From contig OX457037.1 of assembly GCA_949752735.1 (NCBI GenBank), positions 248,001 through 312,000 of the forward strand: a stretch of 64,000 bases of DNA. The letters are read 5' to 3'. Both the position numbers and the translations under genes were made by a program. The DNA comes from Lumbricus terrestris. Taxonomy: Eukaryota > Annelida > Clitellata > Crassiclitellata > Lumbricidae. This document shows, piece by piece, positions 57,401 to 64,000 of the stretch; within the stretch, counting starts at the first letter, position 1, and each line of letters begins with the position of its first letter. Under the pieces are notes generated by a model. It worked only from the letters and a program-made list of their open reading frames with translations. It was not told the origin of the DNA and searched no databases.

Positions 57401-60400
57401 TTCTTCCTGTTCGGTTTCGTTTATAAACCACGCCCTGACCAGTTATTCACCGTTGTGAAAAACGTATTATTCACCGTTGTGAAACCGTGTTGGTGATGTC
57501 AATCACCTAGATAAGTGTTTGTATTGCCCGAACCCGAACTTCTGATTAAAGGATTGTGCAAGGAAACAGACGACCCTGGGTCGTGCGATAGTTAATCATG
57601 TAGCAGGCTAAGGATGATTCTACTGTTTCGTGTTAGTTTGTTTCTGCATTCTGTTGGAGCGCTTTGTTACAGTTGCGTTATAACATTGGGTGCATGGGTA
57701 GGAACAGTCGGTGACCCTGTAGTCCAAATTTACATTTGCCGGATGCTTTAGGCCCGAGGTATGGAAATTTGTAGAGGGGTTGACCGTTGCTTGAATGGTT
57801 CATCTACTGTTTGTTTTCCCGGGTTTCACCATTTGGGTAGGCGGAACCAGTAGTCCAGATTTACATTTGCCGGATGCTGTATTTTGATATAGGCCCGAGG
57901 TATGGAAATTTGTAGAGGGGTTAACCGTTGTTTGAATGGTCCAGTACCGTTTGTTGGTTTCCCCGTGGTTTCACCACTTGAGTAGGTGGGGGAGAGTGTA
58001 AAGGACCAGCCCTTAGCTCACGTGCCACGTGATACGGCCAAACGGTATAGTGGAAACCGCCGAGATTTAGCGGGCGCCAATTAATTACCCATAGCGACCG
58101 ACTGATAGTTAACGCTTTAAGATTAAGATCTTTCCTTTTTCTGGTTGCGTTCTGTAATGGCTGACACGTTGTCATATGGCCGGTTTTAGTAATTTTAGTT
58201 GAATCGGACAGTTTGTTTGCGATTTTACTTTAATGATAATACACTGCGAGTGGTGATTAAGTTTGCGAATCTTTGTGTGTTGTTTGTTGGTGAACTGATG
58301 CAAGATAAAATGGCAACCCAACAAAAACATTCCTCCCATGATTCAACCCTTAATACTGCCCACGTGTACTCGAACATTAATAACTCCGCCTGCGATCGAG
58401 CAGAAGACGCATTCACACGGGATCAGAGGGAAACTATAATTACAACCGCGGCGGACGACGAGGCCCGAGCGGATGCCCGAGTAGGACTCATGCAGTTGTG
58501 GCACGCTAGCGTGGTGTCAGGCCAATTAGAAGCAGACTACGGCAGGGAGCAGTCGGACCCAGCCCGACCCCTGGCGGCGGGCGTTCTCGGACAGAGAACC
58601 GGCGACGATATGTCCTTTATTCCACTCGAGCGGCGTCCTGGTAGAATAACCGCTAACTCTGAAATATACGACTCCTATTCAATGAACCATTCCGTTTTGC
58701 AACCTATTCCGAATTCTGACTCTCTAGGTTATCAAGCTACAACGCCTCTTCATAATCATCCATCCATTGCTCCCTCGGCGTCCCCCTTCGATGAGATAGC
58801 GACGACATCAAGGGGGCGAAAGTTTACAGAACAACTATAGCTGTGGCGTCGACGGAAAGTTTCCGGGCGATGTACGTAAAATTTCGCCTCTCCCATCCCA
58901 CCCACGCCAGGGTCAAGGATGGGGCGCGGGGTGGGGCGCAAGGAGACGGGTGGTGGGTGGTAATAAAAATATGGCCACAACCTGCGTCGACGATAAATTT
59001 ATGTTTTCGCCTTCCTCCATCCTCGGATCAGGGATGTGGGGTGTGGAATGCGGGGTGACCCAGATGACCTTCTGTCTTGTCAGGCTGGAAGGTTTCAGGT
59101 GAATAGGTGCGAAACTGTGGCCGTAGCAGGCGTCCACTATGAAATGTCGGTTCCCATAAAACCACGGCGCCCCGGGTCAGAAGTCTGGGGCGGAGTGGGG
59201 TGACCCTAGTTGACCCCTATCCCACTGTAAGGTTTCAGATGAATAGTTGCGAAAGTGTTGCCAATGTGTGGACATCGGGTGTCTCATGTTGGTGAGTTTT
59301 CAAATTTTCGTCCCGTGATGACCAAGGTGAGGGCAACGACCAGCCATTCCATTGGGTGACCTTGGTGACCCCTGTCTAGCTGCATGCTTTCAGGTCAATA
59401 GCTGGCCATGCATTCTGTACAAACATACATACATGCATACATACATGCTGCTGCTGCTGATACATCAAAGACATGGTCGATCACAAAATTTTGCTCCAGC
59501 GCCTTGAATCCTCCTATGGTATTAAAGGTGTCCCTCTTCTATGGCTTCAATCTTACTTGTCTGGTCGTACCCAAATGGTTATAGCTGGTAATTCCAGATC
59601 TAACTGGGTGCCGGTATTTTTAGAAGTTCCACAGGGATCAGTCCTTGGACCCCTACTCTTCATTCTGTACACGGCTGATGTTACTTCTCTGTTTCCAAAT
59701 CACTCTGCTACTGGTCACCTCTTTGCTGATGATGTTCAGGCCTATGTTCATGGTTCCCCCTCTACTCAACTCATACTAGTTCGCCGTATTGAGGCACTTT
59801 CCCATGATTTGCACATGTGGATGTCTTCAAATCGCCTTTCACTCAGTTCTAACAAAACTCAACTCATCTGGCTTGGCACTCCCCAGCAAATTAAAAAAAT
59901 TGACTTTTTACTTCTATCTCAGACCTTTCCTGAATTAAAATTTTCAACTTCTGTTCGTGACCAAGGTGTCACTCTTGACTGCTCGCTGACATTCTCAACA
60001 CATGTAACCAACCTTACGCGCTCCTCTTACTTTCACCTCCGTCGTCTCAGGTCCATTCGCAGATCTGTCTCCCTTTCAACTATGACATCAATAGTCCATA
60101 CATTTGTCTGTTCCAGAATTGATCACTGTAATTCCCTTCTTATTGGTCTTCCAAAAGTCCGCCTATCTCCCATTCAGTCTGTCCTTAATGCTGCTGCTCG
60201 ATTAATTGCGCGCCTTCCTAAGTACTCTCATATATCATCGTTTATGATTAACCAACTACACTGGCTTCCTCTCTCTGCCCGCATACAATATAAAGTCTTT
60301 TCTCTGGCACTCAAATCTAAACTGGGTCTTGCACCGATGTATCTCAGTGATCTCATTCGTCCTCCTCTATCAGCATCTTCTCATCGACCTCTCCGTTCTC

Positions 60401-62787
60401 TGGACAGGGCTGACTTGTTTGTTCCACGAGCTAGAACCACTATTGCTCAAACTCGATCCTTCACCATCATTGGACCCTCCTTGTGGAATTCTCTTCCCTC
60501 CACTCTGCGTGGACTCTACTTTCAGGATCGTTATCTACATCTCTCTCTCTCTTCTTAAGACCTATTTTTCTCTAGAGGTTATCGCACTGGGAGCGCTACT
60601 GAATGGCCTTGGTTGTGAGCGGCGCTATATAAATTACTAATTACATTACATTACATTACATACATGCATAATTTATATACATACATACATGCATACATAC
60701 ATACATACATACATACATACATACATACACGGTGTCCCAATTGAAGTGAGCCCCTTTTTGTTTTGACGATATATCTGCTAATTCTAAATGAAACTCTATA
60801 ACATTTTACAGCGTGAAAGAGGGATAAATTATAAATGTTTCCTGAAAATTTTATCAAATTCTATCAACATGGTCCGAAGTTATGCACATTCAAATTTGGA
60901 CAAACAAAATTTGAAGTTGCCAACATGTAAAAGATAGAAAATTAATTTGAGCCAATTATTGTTGTTTTTCAAAGCTGATGTTCAAAATGTCCGCCATTAG
61001 CTCGAATGCATGCTCTAAGGCGCTTTCGCCATTCATTGATTGCATTGTCAACAATCCCTTGATCAACACGATTCCATTCTTCCACAATTCGCTGTTTGAG
61101 GTGGTCAACGTCACGTATGCGAGTTTGATAAACGCGTTCTTGAAGGACGCTCCATATCTTGTAGTCCAGTGGATTAAGATCAGGGCTATTGGGGGGGCCA
61201 AAGAGTTGGCGAAATGAACTCGGGAGTTTCTCTTGAAAGCAGACCAACAGTTTCTTTGGTTCGATGAGCAGGAGCACTGTCCTGTTGGAATATGAAAAAT
61301 TCACTGCCCGACAATTCTTTAATAGCAGGCAACAAGTGCTCACCGAGTAAAACGTCACGGTAGTAAGCACCGTTAATTTTGACCCCTGGATCGATAAAGA
61401 TAATCTGTGTGCAGCCAAGACTTGATATCCCGACTGAAATCATGACGGATTTCGAGAAATTTGAACGAGTGCGACGCAATCGATCGGCCGCAACTTGTTT
61501 TTTTCTCATTGGAACTCCAACGTACACCCTATCATTTTGCAGATTTACCGGTGCAGCTACTGTGAACAGCTTTTCATCGGTGAACCACATGAATTGAACC
61601 AACGCCTGAGGTATTTTCGTAGAAGTTGTTTGCTATACGTACCAGACGGGCAATCTTATTCGCATCGGTTAGGTCCTGGGCTTGTTTCTTTTTGAAGCAT
61701 TTCAACTGCAGATCCTTGTGGATAATTCGATGGACTGAACTGCGCGAAATTCCAGTTTCTCTCGATATTTTCCGAATTGTTCTGTGGGTGCCAGGTCGGT
61801 CTTCTTGGCTCAATACGAGTGTTTCAACAGAATCAACATTTTCAGGAATACGAGCCGTTTGAGGTCTACCACCACCATGCCGTTTTTCGGCAGATCCAGT
61901 AGCGTCAATTCTTGCAATCAGTCGTTTCAACGCTGCGAGAGACCACTTTTTGTTAGGAAATTCCTGTAAAAACCTTTTCGCTCCGTAATGTTTTTCTTGT
62001 CTTAAAATTTTTATTAAACTCAAATCATCTTCACTGAAAACCATTTTTATTATTGTCCCCTTACACGAAAATGAGGTAAATATGACGTCATATTTATTAA
62101 TATGCAAATCATTTAGCAAGTAAGGTTGCGGTTTCTCGGATTAATTTTCTATCTTATACATGTTGGCAACTTCAAATTTTGTTTGTCCAAATTTGAATGT
62201 GCATAACTTCGGACTATGTTGATAGAATTTGATAAAATTTTCAGGAAACATTTATAATTTATCCCTCTTTCACGCTGTAAAATGTTATAGAGTTTCATTT
62301 AGAATTAGCAGATATATCGCCAAAACAAAAAGGGCTCACTTCAATTGGGACACCGTGTACATACATACATACATACAGGGTGAGAATTGCCTGTTAGTTG
62401 AGGTTTGAAACCCCCAGTCTTTCTTAGAGCCCGATAGTAAAGTCTGTTTTTCACACCCCAATTCCGGCGTTGCCCGGGAAATTTGCTTCGTCTCACACCG
62501 CTCCGGACTTCTCACCTCGCCCTCTTCCATAGCGGCCCCATTCCGTTCTCACCCCATTCTTGTAGCTCACACAGCCCCAACCCAACCCACCGCACCTTCC
62601 CACCCCGCCCCACCCCGTGCGATCATCGTTAACACTAATTGAAGTTATTGTTATTGTAAAATTCGGTGGTTTTTGAAGAGGCGCTTTAGAAGCGTTCAGA
62701 TACGATACGATAATTATCGATAATAAATACTTATTTTCGCGTATCCTGCCATTATCCGCGCTTGAGTTGTATGTTTACGAAACTCTG

Positions 62788-62819
<32 letters not shown>

Positions 62820-64000
62820 AATATAAATATATATATATTATATTCACATAATTACAAGAGTTCGTTGGTTGCTTCGGCCAGATGTGACATCATGAAAATG
62901 CGTCAGGAGAAATGGCGTACAACGGCAAAATGGCCATCTTAATTATACAGCGCTTACTTCCGCTTCTATATTAAAAAGTCTTTATCTCGAGATTTAAATT
63001 AACGTCGGATCGCGAACCCCTCATATGTTTCTGCTGGCAGGTAAGAAGTATTCGTGGAAATTTGTTGAACAATCGGGCGAGTGTAACAAACGTTTTTGTT
63101 GAACATAATTACACAGTTGAGTTGTGGGGCGCGGTGGTGTAGTGGTGGCGTCGTTGCCTTGAAGCCGGAAGGTTCGAGGTTCGAATCCACCTCGCCGCGT
63201 AAGGACCTTGGGCAAGTTCTTCACTCACAATTGCTCAGCGCTTCGGCGTGAAACTCCGATGCAGTGTCCGCTCTGCATTCGGGAGCGCCTCTGAGTAGTA
63301 GAGAGCTTGAAGGGGCGCTATAACAAGTGCACATACAAACAGTTAGTTAGTCAAATAGACTACATACTCCTCTTCTGTATATGTATGGACATCCGAAACT
63401 GTTAGTAGGCTACATTTCAACAAAACGCACAGAGATTATCAAACTTAGCTGCTCAAACTTACTGTTTGGAATCGGTAGAGTAGGCGAAGTTTGCTGCGAA
63501 ACGTTGGTCGAGGGAATTGAATTCGTCGAAAAAGGAGAAGTCATAGTTGTAGTTTCTGCGCTCGAAAAAAATGTTCCTGGTAATCCATTTCCACCAGCAG
63601 TTCCGGTGTGCGAATCTGTGGCTACTCCAGATGGATTGGTATTTGTTGTTGCAGACTGAGTCGATCCTGTCTGTGCAACAGAAGTTGATACAGATGGATT
63701 GGTATTTGTTGCTGCAGACTGAGTCGATCCTGTTGGTGCAACAGTGGTTGCTACAGATGGATTGGTATTTGTTGCTGCTGACTGAGTCGATCCTGTCTGT
63801 GCAACAGTGGTTGCTACAGATGAATTGGTATTTGTTGTTGCAGACTTAGTCGATCCTGTCTGTGCAACAGTGGTTGCTACAGATGGATTGGTATTTGTTG
63901 CTGCAGATTGAGTCGATCCTGTCTGTGCAACAGAAGTTGATACAGATGGATTGGTATTTGTTGTTCCAGACTGAGTCGATCCTGTCTGTGCAACAGTGGT
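45494..64000 (-). CDS. Paralogous mucin-stalk membrane receptor, 3' half (runs off right edge)
   Basis: Exons: 64000(or beyond)-63463, 49761-49623 and 45764-45494. The first is a Thr/Ser-rich stalk, open throughout, with seven or more 21-residue repeats containing TVAQTGSTQSAATNTNPSV. It ends CCAAACA|GTAAGT in phase 1. The second starts after ttttgcag and encodes NEEILMAVKIILSAILACLL, then a Cys/Trp-rich end (CWCWCCRFYPGF), with a donor CAG|GTACAG in phase 2. Its N-[DE]-E-[LI]-x-A-V-x-I start and CRF end match the last exon of the 27393-37973 gene, so the two are paralogues. The third exon, in the frame dictated by the donor, gives a Cys/Arg-rich tail ending at 45494. The alternative frame (SSGGVDTSYDTPAVPIDTLN) looks more natural and would need another donor. 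Signal peptide and Ig exons should lie to the right. Confidence 0.6.
46791..47177. mobile_element. hAT MITE with exact 8-bp target duplication
   Basis: Ends cagtggcggcgctagg (46791) and, inverted, ctggcgccggcactg (ending 47177) are flanked by tggccaac at 46783-46790 and 47178-47185. The interior has three copies of a unit containing gtcagaaattttggcggcga. It lies in the intron between the transmembrane and tail exons of the second receptor. Confidence 0.9.
47346..49566. mobile_element. TIR element, CAGTGTTTAATCTAG family, loaded with an 86-bp satellite
   Basis: The left end CAGTGTTTAATCTAG (47346) and right end CTAGATTAAACACTG (ending 49566) are flanked by ctcgtgata at 47337-47345 and 49567-49575, an exact 9-bp duplication. 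The left subterminal block, reversed, matches the right subterminal block of 34159-35506. There is no transposase. Its right end stops about 50 bp from the transmembrane exon of the second receptor. Confidence 0.85.
47545..49425. repeat. 86-bp satellite array with 7-unit higher-order period
   Basis: About 22 tandem units contain aaaatgctgccattgcaatg and cagtacagctattttgtt. Diagnostic variants recur every roughly 602 bp, for example aagacgacacattaaaatgc near 48072 and 48674, and cagccattttgttaaggcga near 47974 and 48576. Confidence 0.9.
50065..50215 (-). mobile_element. 5'-truncated SINE, same family as 63.1 kb
   Basis: On the minus strand the sequence matches the body and tail of the 63126-63350 SINE (gggcaagtccttcactcgc, ctcagcgcttcggcgtgaa, aaggggcgttataataagtg) but lacks the tRNA-like head. 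Confidence 0.7.
50759..51603 (+). mobile_element. piggyBac remnant with TTAA flanks
   Basis: TTAA at 50755-50758 and 51604-51607 flanks inverted ends CCCTTTAAAGGG and CCTTTTAAAGGGC. It contains the C-terminal part of a piggyBac transposase. A 3' SINE/LINE tail fragment (atttatatagcgcccc, 50890-50945) lies inside. Two near-exact and one partial copy of a roughly 42-bp unit containing gcgacaatgttgccact lie at 51375-51485. Confidence 0.75.
50950..51226 (+). pseudogene. piggyBac transposase C-terminal fragment with Cys-rich domain
   Basis: The frame ends CRACSTQLNNKRSKIACSAC, then GVTLCIYPCFADFHK and stop. The CxxC...CxxC...LC...PCF...H pattern is the C-terminal cross-brace zinc domain of piggyBac transposases, which binds transposon ends. 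The upstream DDD catalytic domain is missing, so it is not active. Confidence 0.7.
51671..53366 (+). pseudogene. Broken copy of a widespread uncharacterised, transposon-borne protein family
   Basis: It starts MPRKCVNTVDNFCYI at 51671, then shifts frame (about 51715). It reads CCVTCTTQLSQWLNGKRPSM, breaks at 52015 (stop and frame change), resumes at LRPVPHGDGLPIPEPPAKY, breaks again near 52275, and has an in-frame TAA at 52977. The last part (YKELVEDMLKQYQKF, HLDFFPDNC, HGERFHQDIATIEQR, DYCWTLRRDAPEQLYKRQAK) ends at 53366. I recognise these blocks from multicopy hypothetical proteins in arthropods, cnidarians and molluscs. The paired Cys-x2-Cys near the N-terminus and at CFLCEW suggest zinc binding. 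Function is unknown. At least four disabling changes make this copy inactive. Confidence 0.7.
53708..54539 (+). repeat. 5' LTR of the 53708-58828 element
   Basis: Direct repeat of 57997-58828 at a constant offset of 4289 bp. The long gag frame starts inside it (ATG at 53910) and crosses its end without interruption. A ttacaagtgattycagaag motif at its right boundary is repeated 60 bp further inside. Confidence 0.9.
53910..57320 (+). CDS. Gypsy gag-protease fused to an integrase C-terminal segment
   Basis: The frame encodes 1136 residues. The first 210 come from the 5' LTR, and an internal Met at 54021 is an alternative start. A Glu/Arg-rich region follows, then the capsid (KFDGQTPLEAFLVKFEICSR and RRLMVLAYAGPPTEM, residues about 410-570). 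A zinc knuckle (CFLCLQPGHFRKDC) lies near residue 668, and a protease with DTGSEMSLIP near residue 720. From about residue 1000 the text is integrase-end-like (FSPNLLFVGRDVIAPIGL, FEPGQWVWYYCPRR). Reverse transcriptase, RNase H and the integrase core are absent although the frame is kept. Near 57187 a frameshift diverts the last residues, and the expected continuation (YRIPRSTRAQPKLVYVDRL) is in another frame up to 57426. Confidence 0.9.
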   Translation: MNRTVCLRFYFNDNTLRVVIKFANLCVLFVGELMQDKMATQQKHSSHDSTLNTAHVYSNINNSACDRAEDAFTRDQRETIITTAADDEARADARVGLMQLWHASVVSGQLEADYGREQSDPARPLAAGVLGQRTGDDMSFIPLERRPGRITANSEIYDSYSMNHSVLQPIPNSDSLGYQATTPLHNHPSIAPSASPFDEIATTSRGRKFTSDSRSVGCVEMDETGQPKLTSDFRSWRLRLKDDEENERCSRVDNETRDEIEKRKDERRGEILRGSEVKKRSICQQEYARGMEEVDGTSINSSRLKKNTTTTQTGQLQDLLAPLQELCRHLSEICEQSGKSVSNGPGLCTEVGQTLSRPLVTSPLETRPVILVEGDGLRYKPTIEPKSCTEDETKKQPRDRHKQWLKLEKFDGQTPLEAFLVKFEICSRQNGWDEDEKVNQLMCAMVGPAAHLLWEFHASGLSSSSDLIKRLRSRYGCSDQTTLYRTQLRARKQRKEESLQELAQDIRRLMVLAYAGPPTEMSEMVAIDAFLDAIDDSELALCVRDREPTNLEAACRCAIRLEANRATRGRTGDHERRSGRIQAIRTDDSSSEELLRRLSEQMANMEQRQLQMEQWWCGPTLQASDGRERHSVEPRYVPMENRQRSEGGTRNNLETQGRRNRRSGGRCFLCLQPGHFRKDCPQAKTDVQGQGEGERIANARYIQGSTNAYLPLRINGRKILALIDTGSEMSLIPASLVRLQDMRESRQLLNAANGTSIRVLGEITVQGEIAGRIFQIPCLVTEELNEMILGLNWLEQQNASWNFRERSIQLQGRDYALSRGAGTARCRKISLARTVAPPTSEAYGEVFAVLPTKKDDLRPCPVPTQVLESDILVTSASLPARTAEVDVSGDPDILLSSPRQNVFDDVPLEVNDRPTQTAPSQLRAPCLTVVEECDFENQPQPKNQRPSADELSRRPHHVEMVQTTRIPLRPEESLPDDSSILLPEVMAANRATERSSTKFSPNLLFVGRDVIAPIGLVFGDGSATELCDQTVDELVDQRLHRMQGTYRLVRTHFQQFVQHRTVRYNGRVRPAAFEPGQWVWYYCPRRHAGIKTKWTCALSNTEVDPCSAEVGLRGQTEQLWGRLSEGLGYADLERCY
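57427..57996 (+). repeat. 3' non-coding interior with a duplicated unit of about 145 bp
   Basis: tttacatttgccggatgct and cgaggtatggaaatttgtag each occur twice (about 57728-57776 and 57860-57918) as a diverged tandem pair before the polypurine tract. A short attattcaccgttgtgaaa repeat lies near 57440-57485. Confidence 0.75.
57997..58828 (+). repeat. 3' LTR of the 53708-58828 element
   Basis: Copy of 53708-54539. Here the gag-start frame (58199-58840) runs out just past the LTR end because the downstream interior is absent. Confidence 0.9.
58829..59440 (+). repeat. G+C-rich degenerate tandem tract
   Basis: Units around ggtttcaggtgaatag recur three times at about 59091, 59232 and 59388, each in a context of gggtgaccc-type sequence. 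The style resembles the G-rich repeats near 35.0-35.3 kb. No coding sequence is recognised. Confidence 0.5.
59440..60655 (+). mobile_element. 5'-truncated L2/CR1-like LINE with (ATTAC)n tail
   Basis: The copy begins within the reverse-transcriptase domain next to a tetranucleotide tract, contains the frame at 59473-60558, and ends gcggcgctatataaattac followed by tandem attac units at 60628-60660. A truncated 5' end and a simple 3' tail are typical of target-primed reverse transcription. Confidence 0.8.
59473..60558 (+). CDS. LINE reverse transcriptase, C-terminal 361 residues
   Basis: The frame contains VPQGSVLGPLLFILYTADVT (motif 4/5 of non-LTR reverse transcriptases), then FADDVQAY as the catalytic box with Phe before ADD, then CRIDHCNSLLIGLP-type text (read SRIDHCNSLLIGLPKVRL), LHWLPLSARIQYKVFSL and the terminal RSFTIIGPSLWNSLPSTLR. 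This order is typical of L2/CR1/Rex1-type LINEs. The endonuclease and N-terminal palm are missing because of 5' truncation, so the copy is dead, although the surviving frame is intact and therefore fairly young. Confidence 0.85.
   Translation: MVDHKILLQRLESSYGIKGVPLLWLQSYLSGRTQMVIAGNSRSNWVPVFLEVPQGSVLGPLLFILYTADVTSLFPNHSATGHLFADDVQAYVHGSPSTQLILVRRIEALSHDLHMWMSSNRLSLSSNKTQLIWLGTPQQIKKIDFLLLSQTFPELKFSTSVRDQGVTLDCSLTFSTHVTNLTRSSYFHLRRLRSIRRSVSLSTMTSIVHTFVCSRIDHCNSLLIGLPKVRLSPIQSVLNAAARLIARLPKYSHISSFMINQLHWLPLSARIQYKVFSLALKSKLGLAPMYLSDLIRPPLSASSHRPLRSLDRADLFVPRARTTIAQTRSFTIIGPSLWNSLPSTLRGLYFQDRYLHLSLSS
60662..60727. repeat. (ATAC)n microsatellite, target of the mariner insertion
   Basis: A tetranucleotide tract interrupted at 60727 by the mariner element and continuing at 62358-62378. 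Confidence 0.9.
60728..62357 (-). mobile_element. Tc1/mariner element with inverted repeats of about 215 bp
   Basis: Ends cacggtgtcccaattgaagt (60728) and its inverse (ending 62357) are flanked by TA on both sides. The inverted similarity extends about 215 bp (60728-60945 versus 62143-62357) with few mismatches, far longer than usual mariner ends. It encodes one transposase on the minus strand. Confidence 0.9.
60969..62044 (-). pseudogene. mariner-type transposase with two frameshifts
   Basis: It starts MVFSEDDLSLIKILRQEKHY (62044) with an N-terminal helix-turn-helix, then GGGRPQTARIPE and a second HTH-like RTIRKISRETGISRSSVHRI. A frame change near 61600 leads into WFTDEKLFTV (first Asp), then FIFQQDSAPAHRT (second Asp). 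A second frame change at a C-run (about 61191-61197) leads into NSPDLNPLDYKIW (third Asp). If that run has one extra base, 37 residues separate the second and third Asp, a DD37D-type spacing. The C-terminus ends near 60969. The two shifts inactivate it. Confidence 0.85.
62358..63125. other. Repeat debris without genes
   Basis: It holds a Helitron-like terminus in minus orientation (ccggcgttgcccggg near 62465-62480, matching the hairpin at 35.28 kb), a C-rich tract (62500-62620) and a LINE-type tail (gaggcgctttagaagcg near 62678). A (TA)n microsatellite lies at 62789-62812. Confidence 0.5.
63126..63350 (+). mobile_element. Full-length tRNA-derived SINE with LINE-like tail
   Basis: The head contains A box tggtgtagtgg (63135-63145) and B box ggttcgaatcc (63178-63188). 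The body has ttgctcagcgcttcggcgtg, and the tail gagcgcctctgagtagtaga, gcttgaaggggcgctataac. The tail is shared with the LINE 3' end at 43.6 kb, suggesting that LINE family mobilised the SINE. A truncated copy is at 50065-50215. It lies next to the donor side of the second receptor's stalk exon. Confidence 0.8.
63463..64000 (-). repeat. 63-bp coding minisatellite (mucin-like stalk)
   Basis: In-frame 63-bp units, nearly identical, alternate between SVATTVAQTGSTQ and SVSTSVAQTGSTQ forms. They occupy 63610-64000 and continue past the edge. High identity implies recent expansion or gene conversion, so length polymorphism between individuals is likely. Confidence 0.85.

Larger units (their letters stand above)
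53708..58828 (+). mobile_element. Second complete-ended Ty3/Gypsy element with internal pol deletion
   Basis: LTRs of 832 bp (53708-54539 and 57997-58828) look identical by eye, begin TGTAAAGG and end TTTACA. They are flanked by gaac at 53704-53707 and 58829-58832. A polypurine tract, aggtgggggagag, abuts the 3' LTR. The interior (3457 bp) encodes gag, zinc knuckle and protease joined directly to the C-terminal end of integrase. No normal primer-binding TGG follows the 5' LTR. Confidence 0.9.

Noticed and set aside
63126..63200. Functional tRNA gene
   Set aside because: A and B boxes are good, but the segment continues into a SINE body and LINE-like tail and the acceptor stem is poor. The same reasoning applies to 23.88 and 44.1 kb.

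Overview
This is nuclear DNA of an animal, not of a bacterium or virus. The genes are split by phase-conserved introns, there are long non-coding stretches, and the window is crowded with metazoan transposon classes: Ty3/Gypsy, L2/CR1-like and RTE-like LINEs, tRNA-SINEs, hAT, piggyBac, Tc1/mariner, MULE-like and Helitron-like. The octamer TAGGCCTA recurs throughout, and the SINE and LINE tails share a GGGCGCTATA motif. This suggests a marine invertebrate, possibly an echinoderm, hemichordate or lophotrochozoan, but the sequence does not settle which.

Host genes. Three genes, all on the minus strand, can be assembled from splice signals and reading phase. (1) At 11.3-16.5 kb, a type I membrane protein with a signal peptide, about 29 copies of a 16-residue Glu/Lys-rich repeat, a transmembrane exon and a short tail carrying Tyr-Gln-Arg-Leu. 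This is the layout of the trans-Golgi network protein TGN38/TGN46 (TGOLN2). (2) At 27.4-38.0 kb, a five-exon receptor-like gene with a signal peptide, two Ig domains, a Ser/Thr stalk, and a transmembrane plus tail exon. Every intron is phase 1 and the model totals 381 codons. (3) From 64.0 kb (running off the right edge) to 45.5 kb, the 3' half of a paralogue of gene 2: a mucin-like stalk with 21-residue repeats, a homologous transmembrane exon and a tail.

Mobile DNA, left to right. A gag-like fragment lies at 1-1019. A complete but pol-deleted Gypsy element (2431-8321) has identical 1255-bp LTRs. An A+T-rich tract follows. A cluster of MITEs and remnants sits at 17.8-26.3 kb. Intron 4 of the Ig gene holds a nested stack: a piggyBac-like element with TTAA ends contains tetranucleotide arrays, an 8-bp-TSD element and a Gypsy 5' part. 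Two elements with identical CAGTGTTTAATCTAG ends and 9-bp target duplications follow (34.2-35.5 and 47.3-49.6 kb), the second filled with a higher-order 86-bp satellite. Next comes a CACTGG-ended transposon (50.36-53.57 kb) carrying a broken copy of a widespread uncharacterised protein family, with a 1.04-kb MITE partner at 39.6 kb. A second LTR-intact, pol-deleted Gypsy element (53.7-58.8 kb), a LINE reverse transcriptase, a mariner element with long inverted repeats and a tRNA-SINE complete the right end.

The strongest candidates for something undescribed are the CACTGG transposon family with its orphan protein, the 9-bp-TSD family, the array of tRNA-like Pol III box motifs inside the Gypsy LTR, and the pair of Ig/mucin receptor paralogues. 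No homology search, splice prediction or expression data were available. All domain and family names come from reading motifs by eye.
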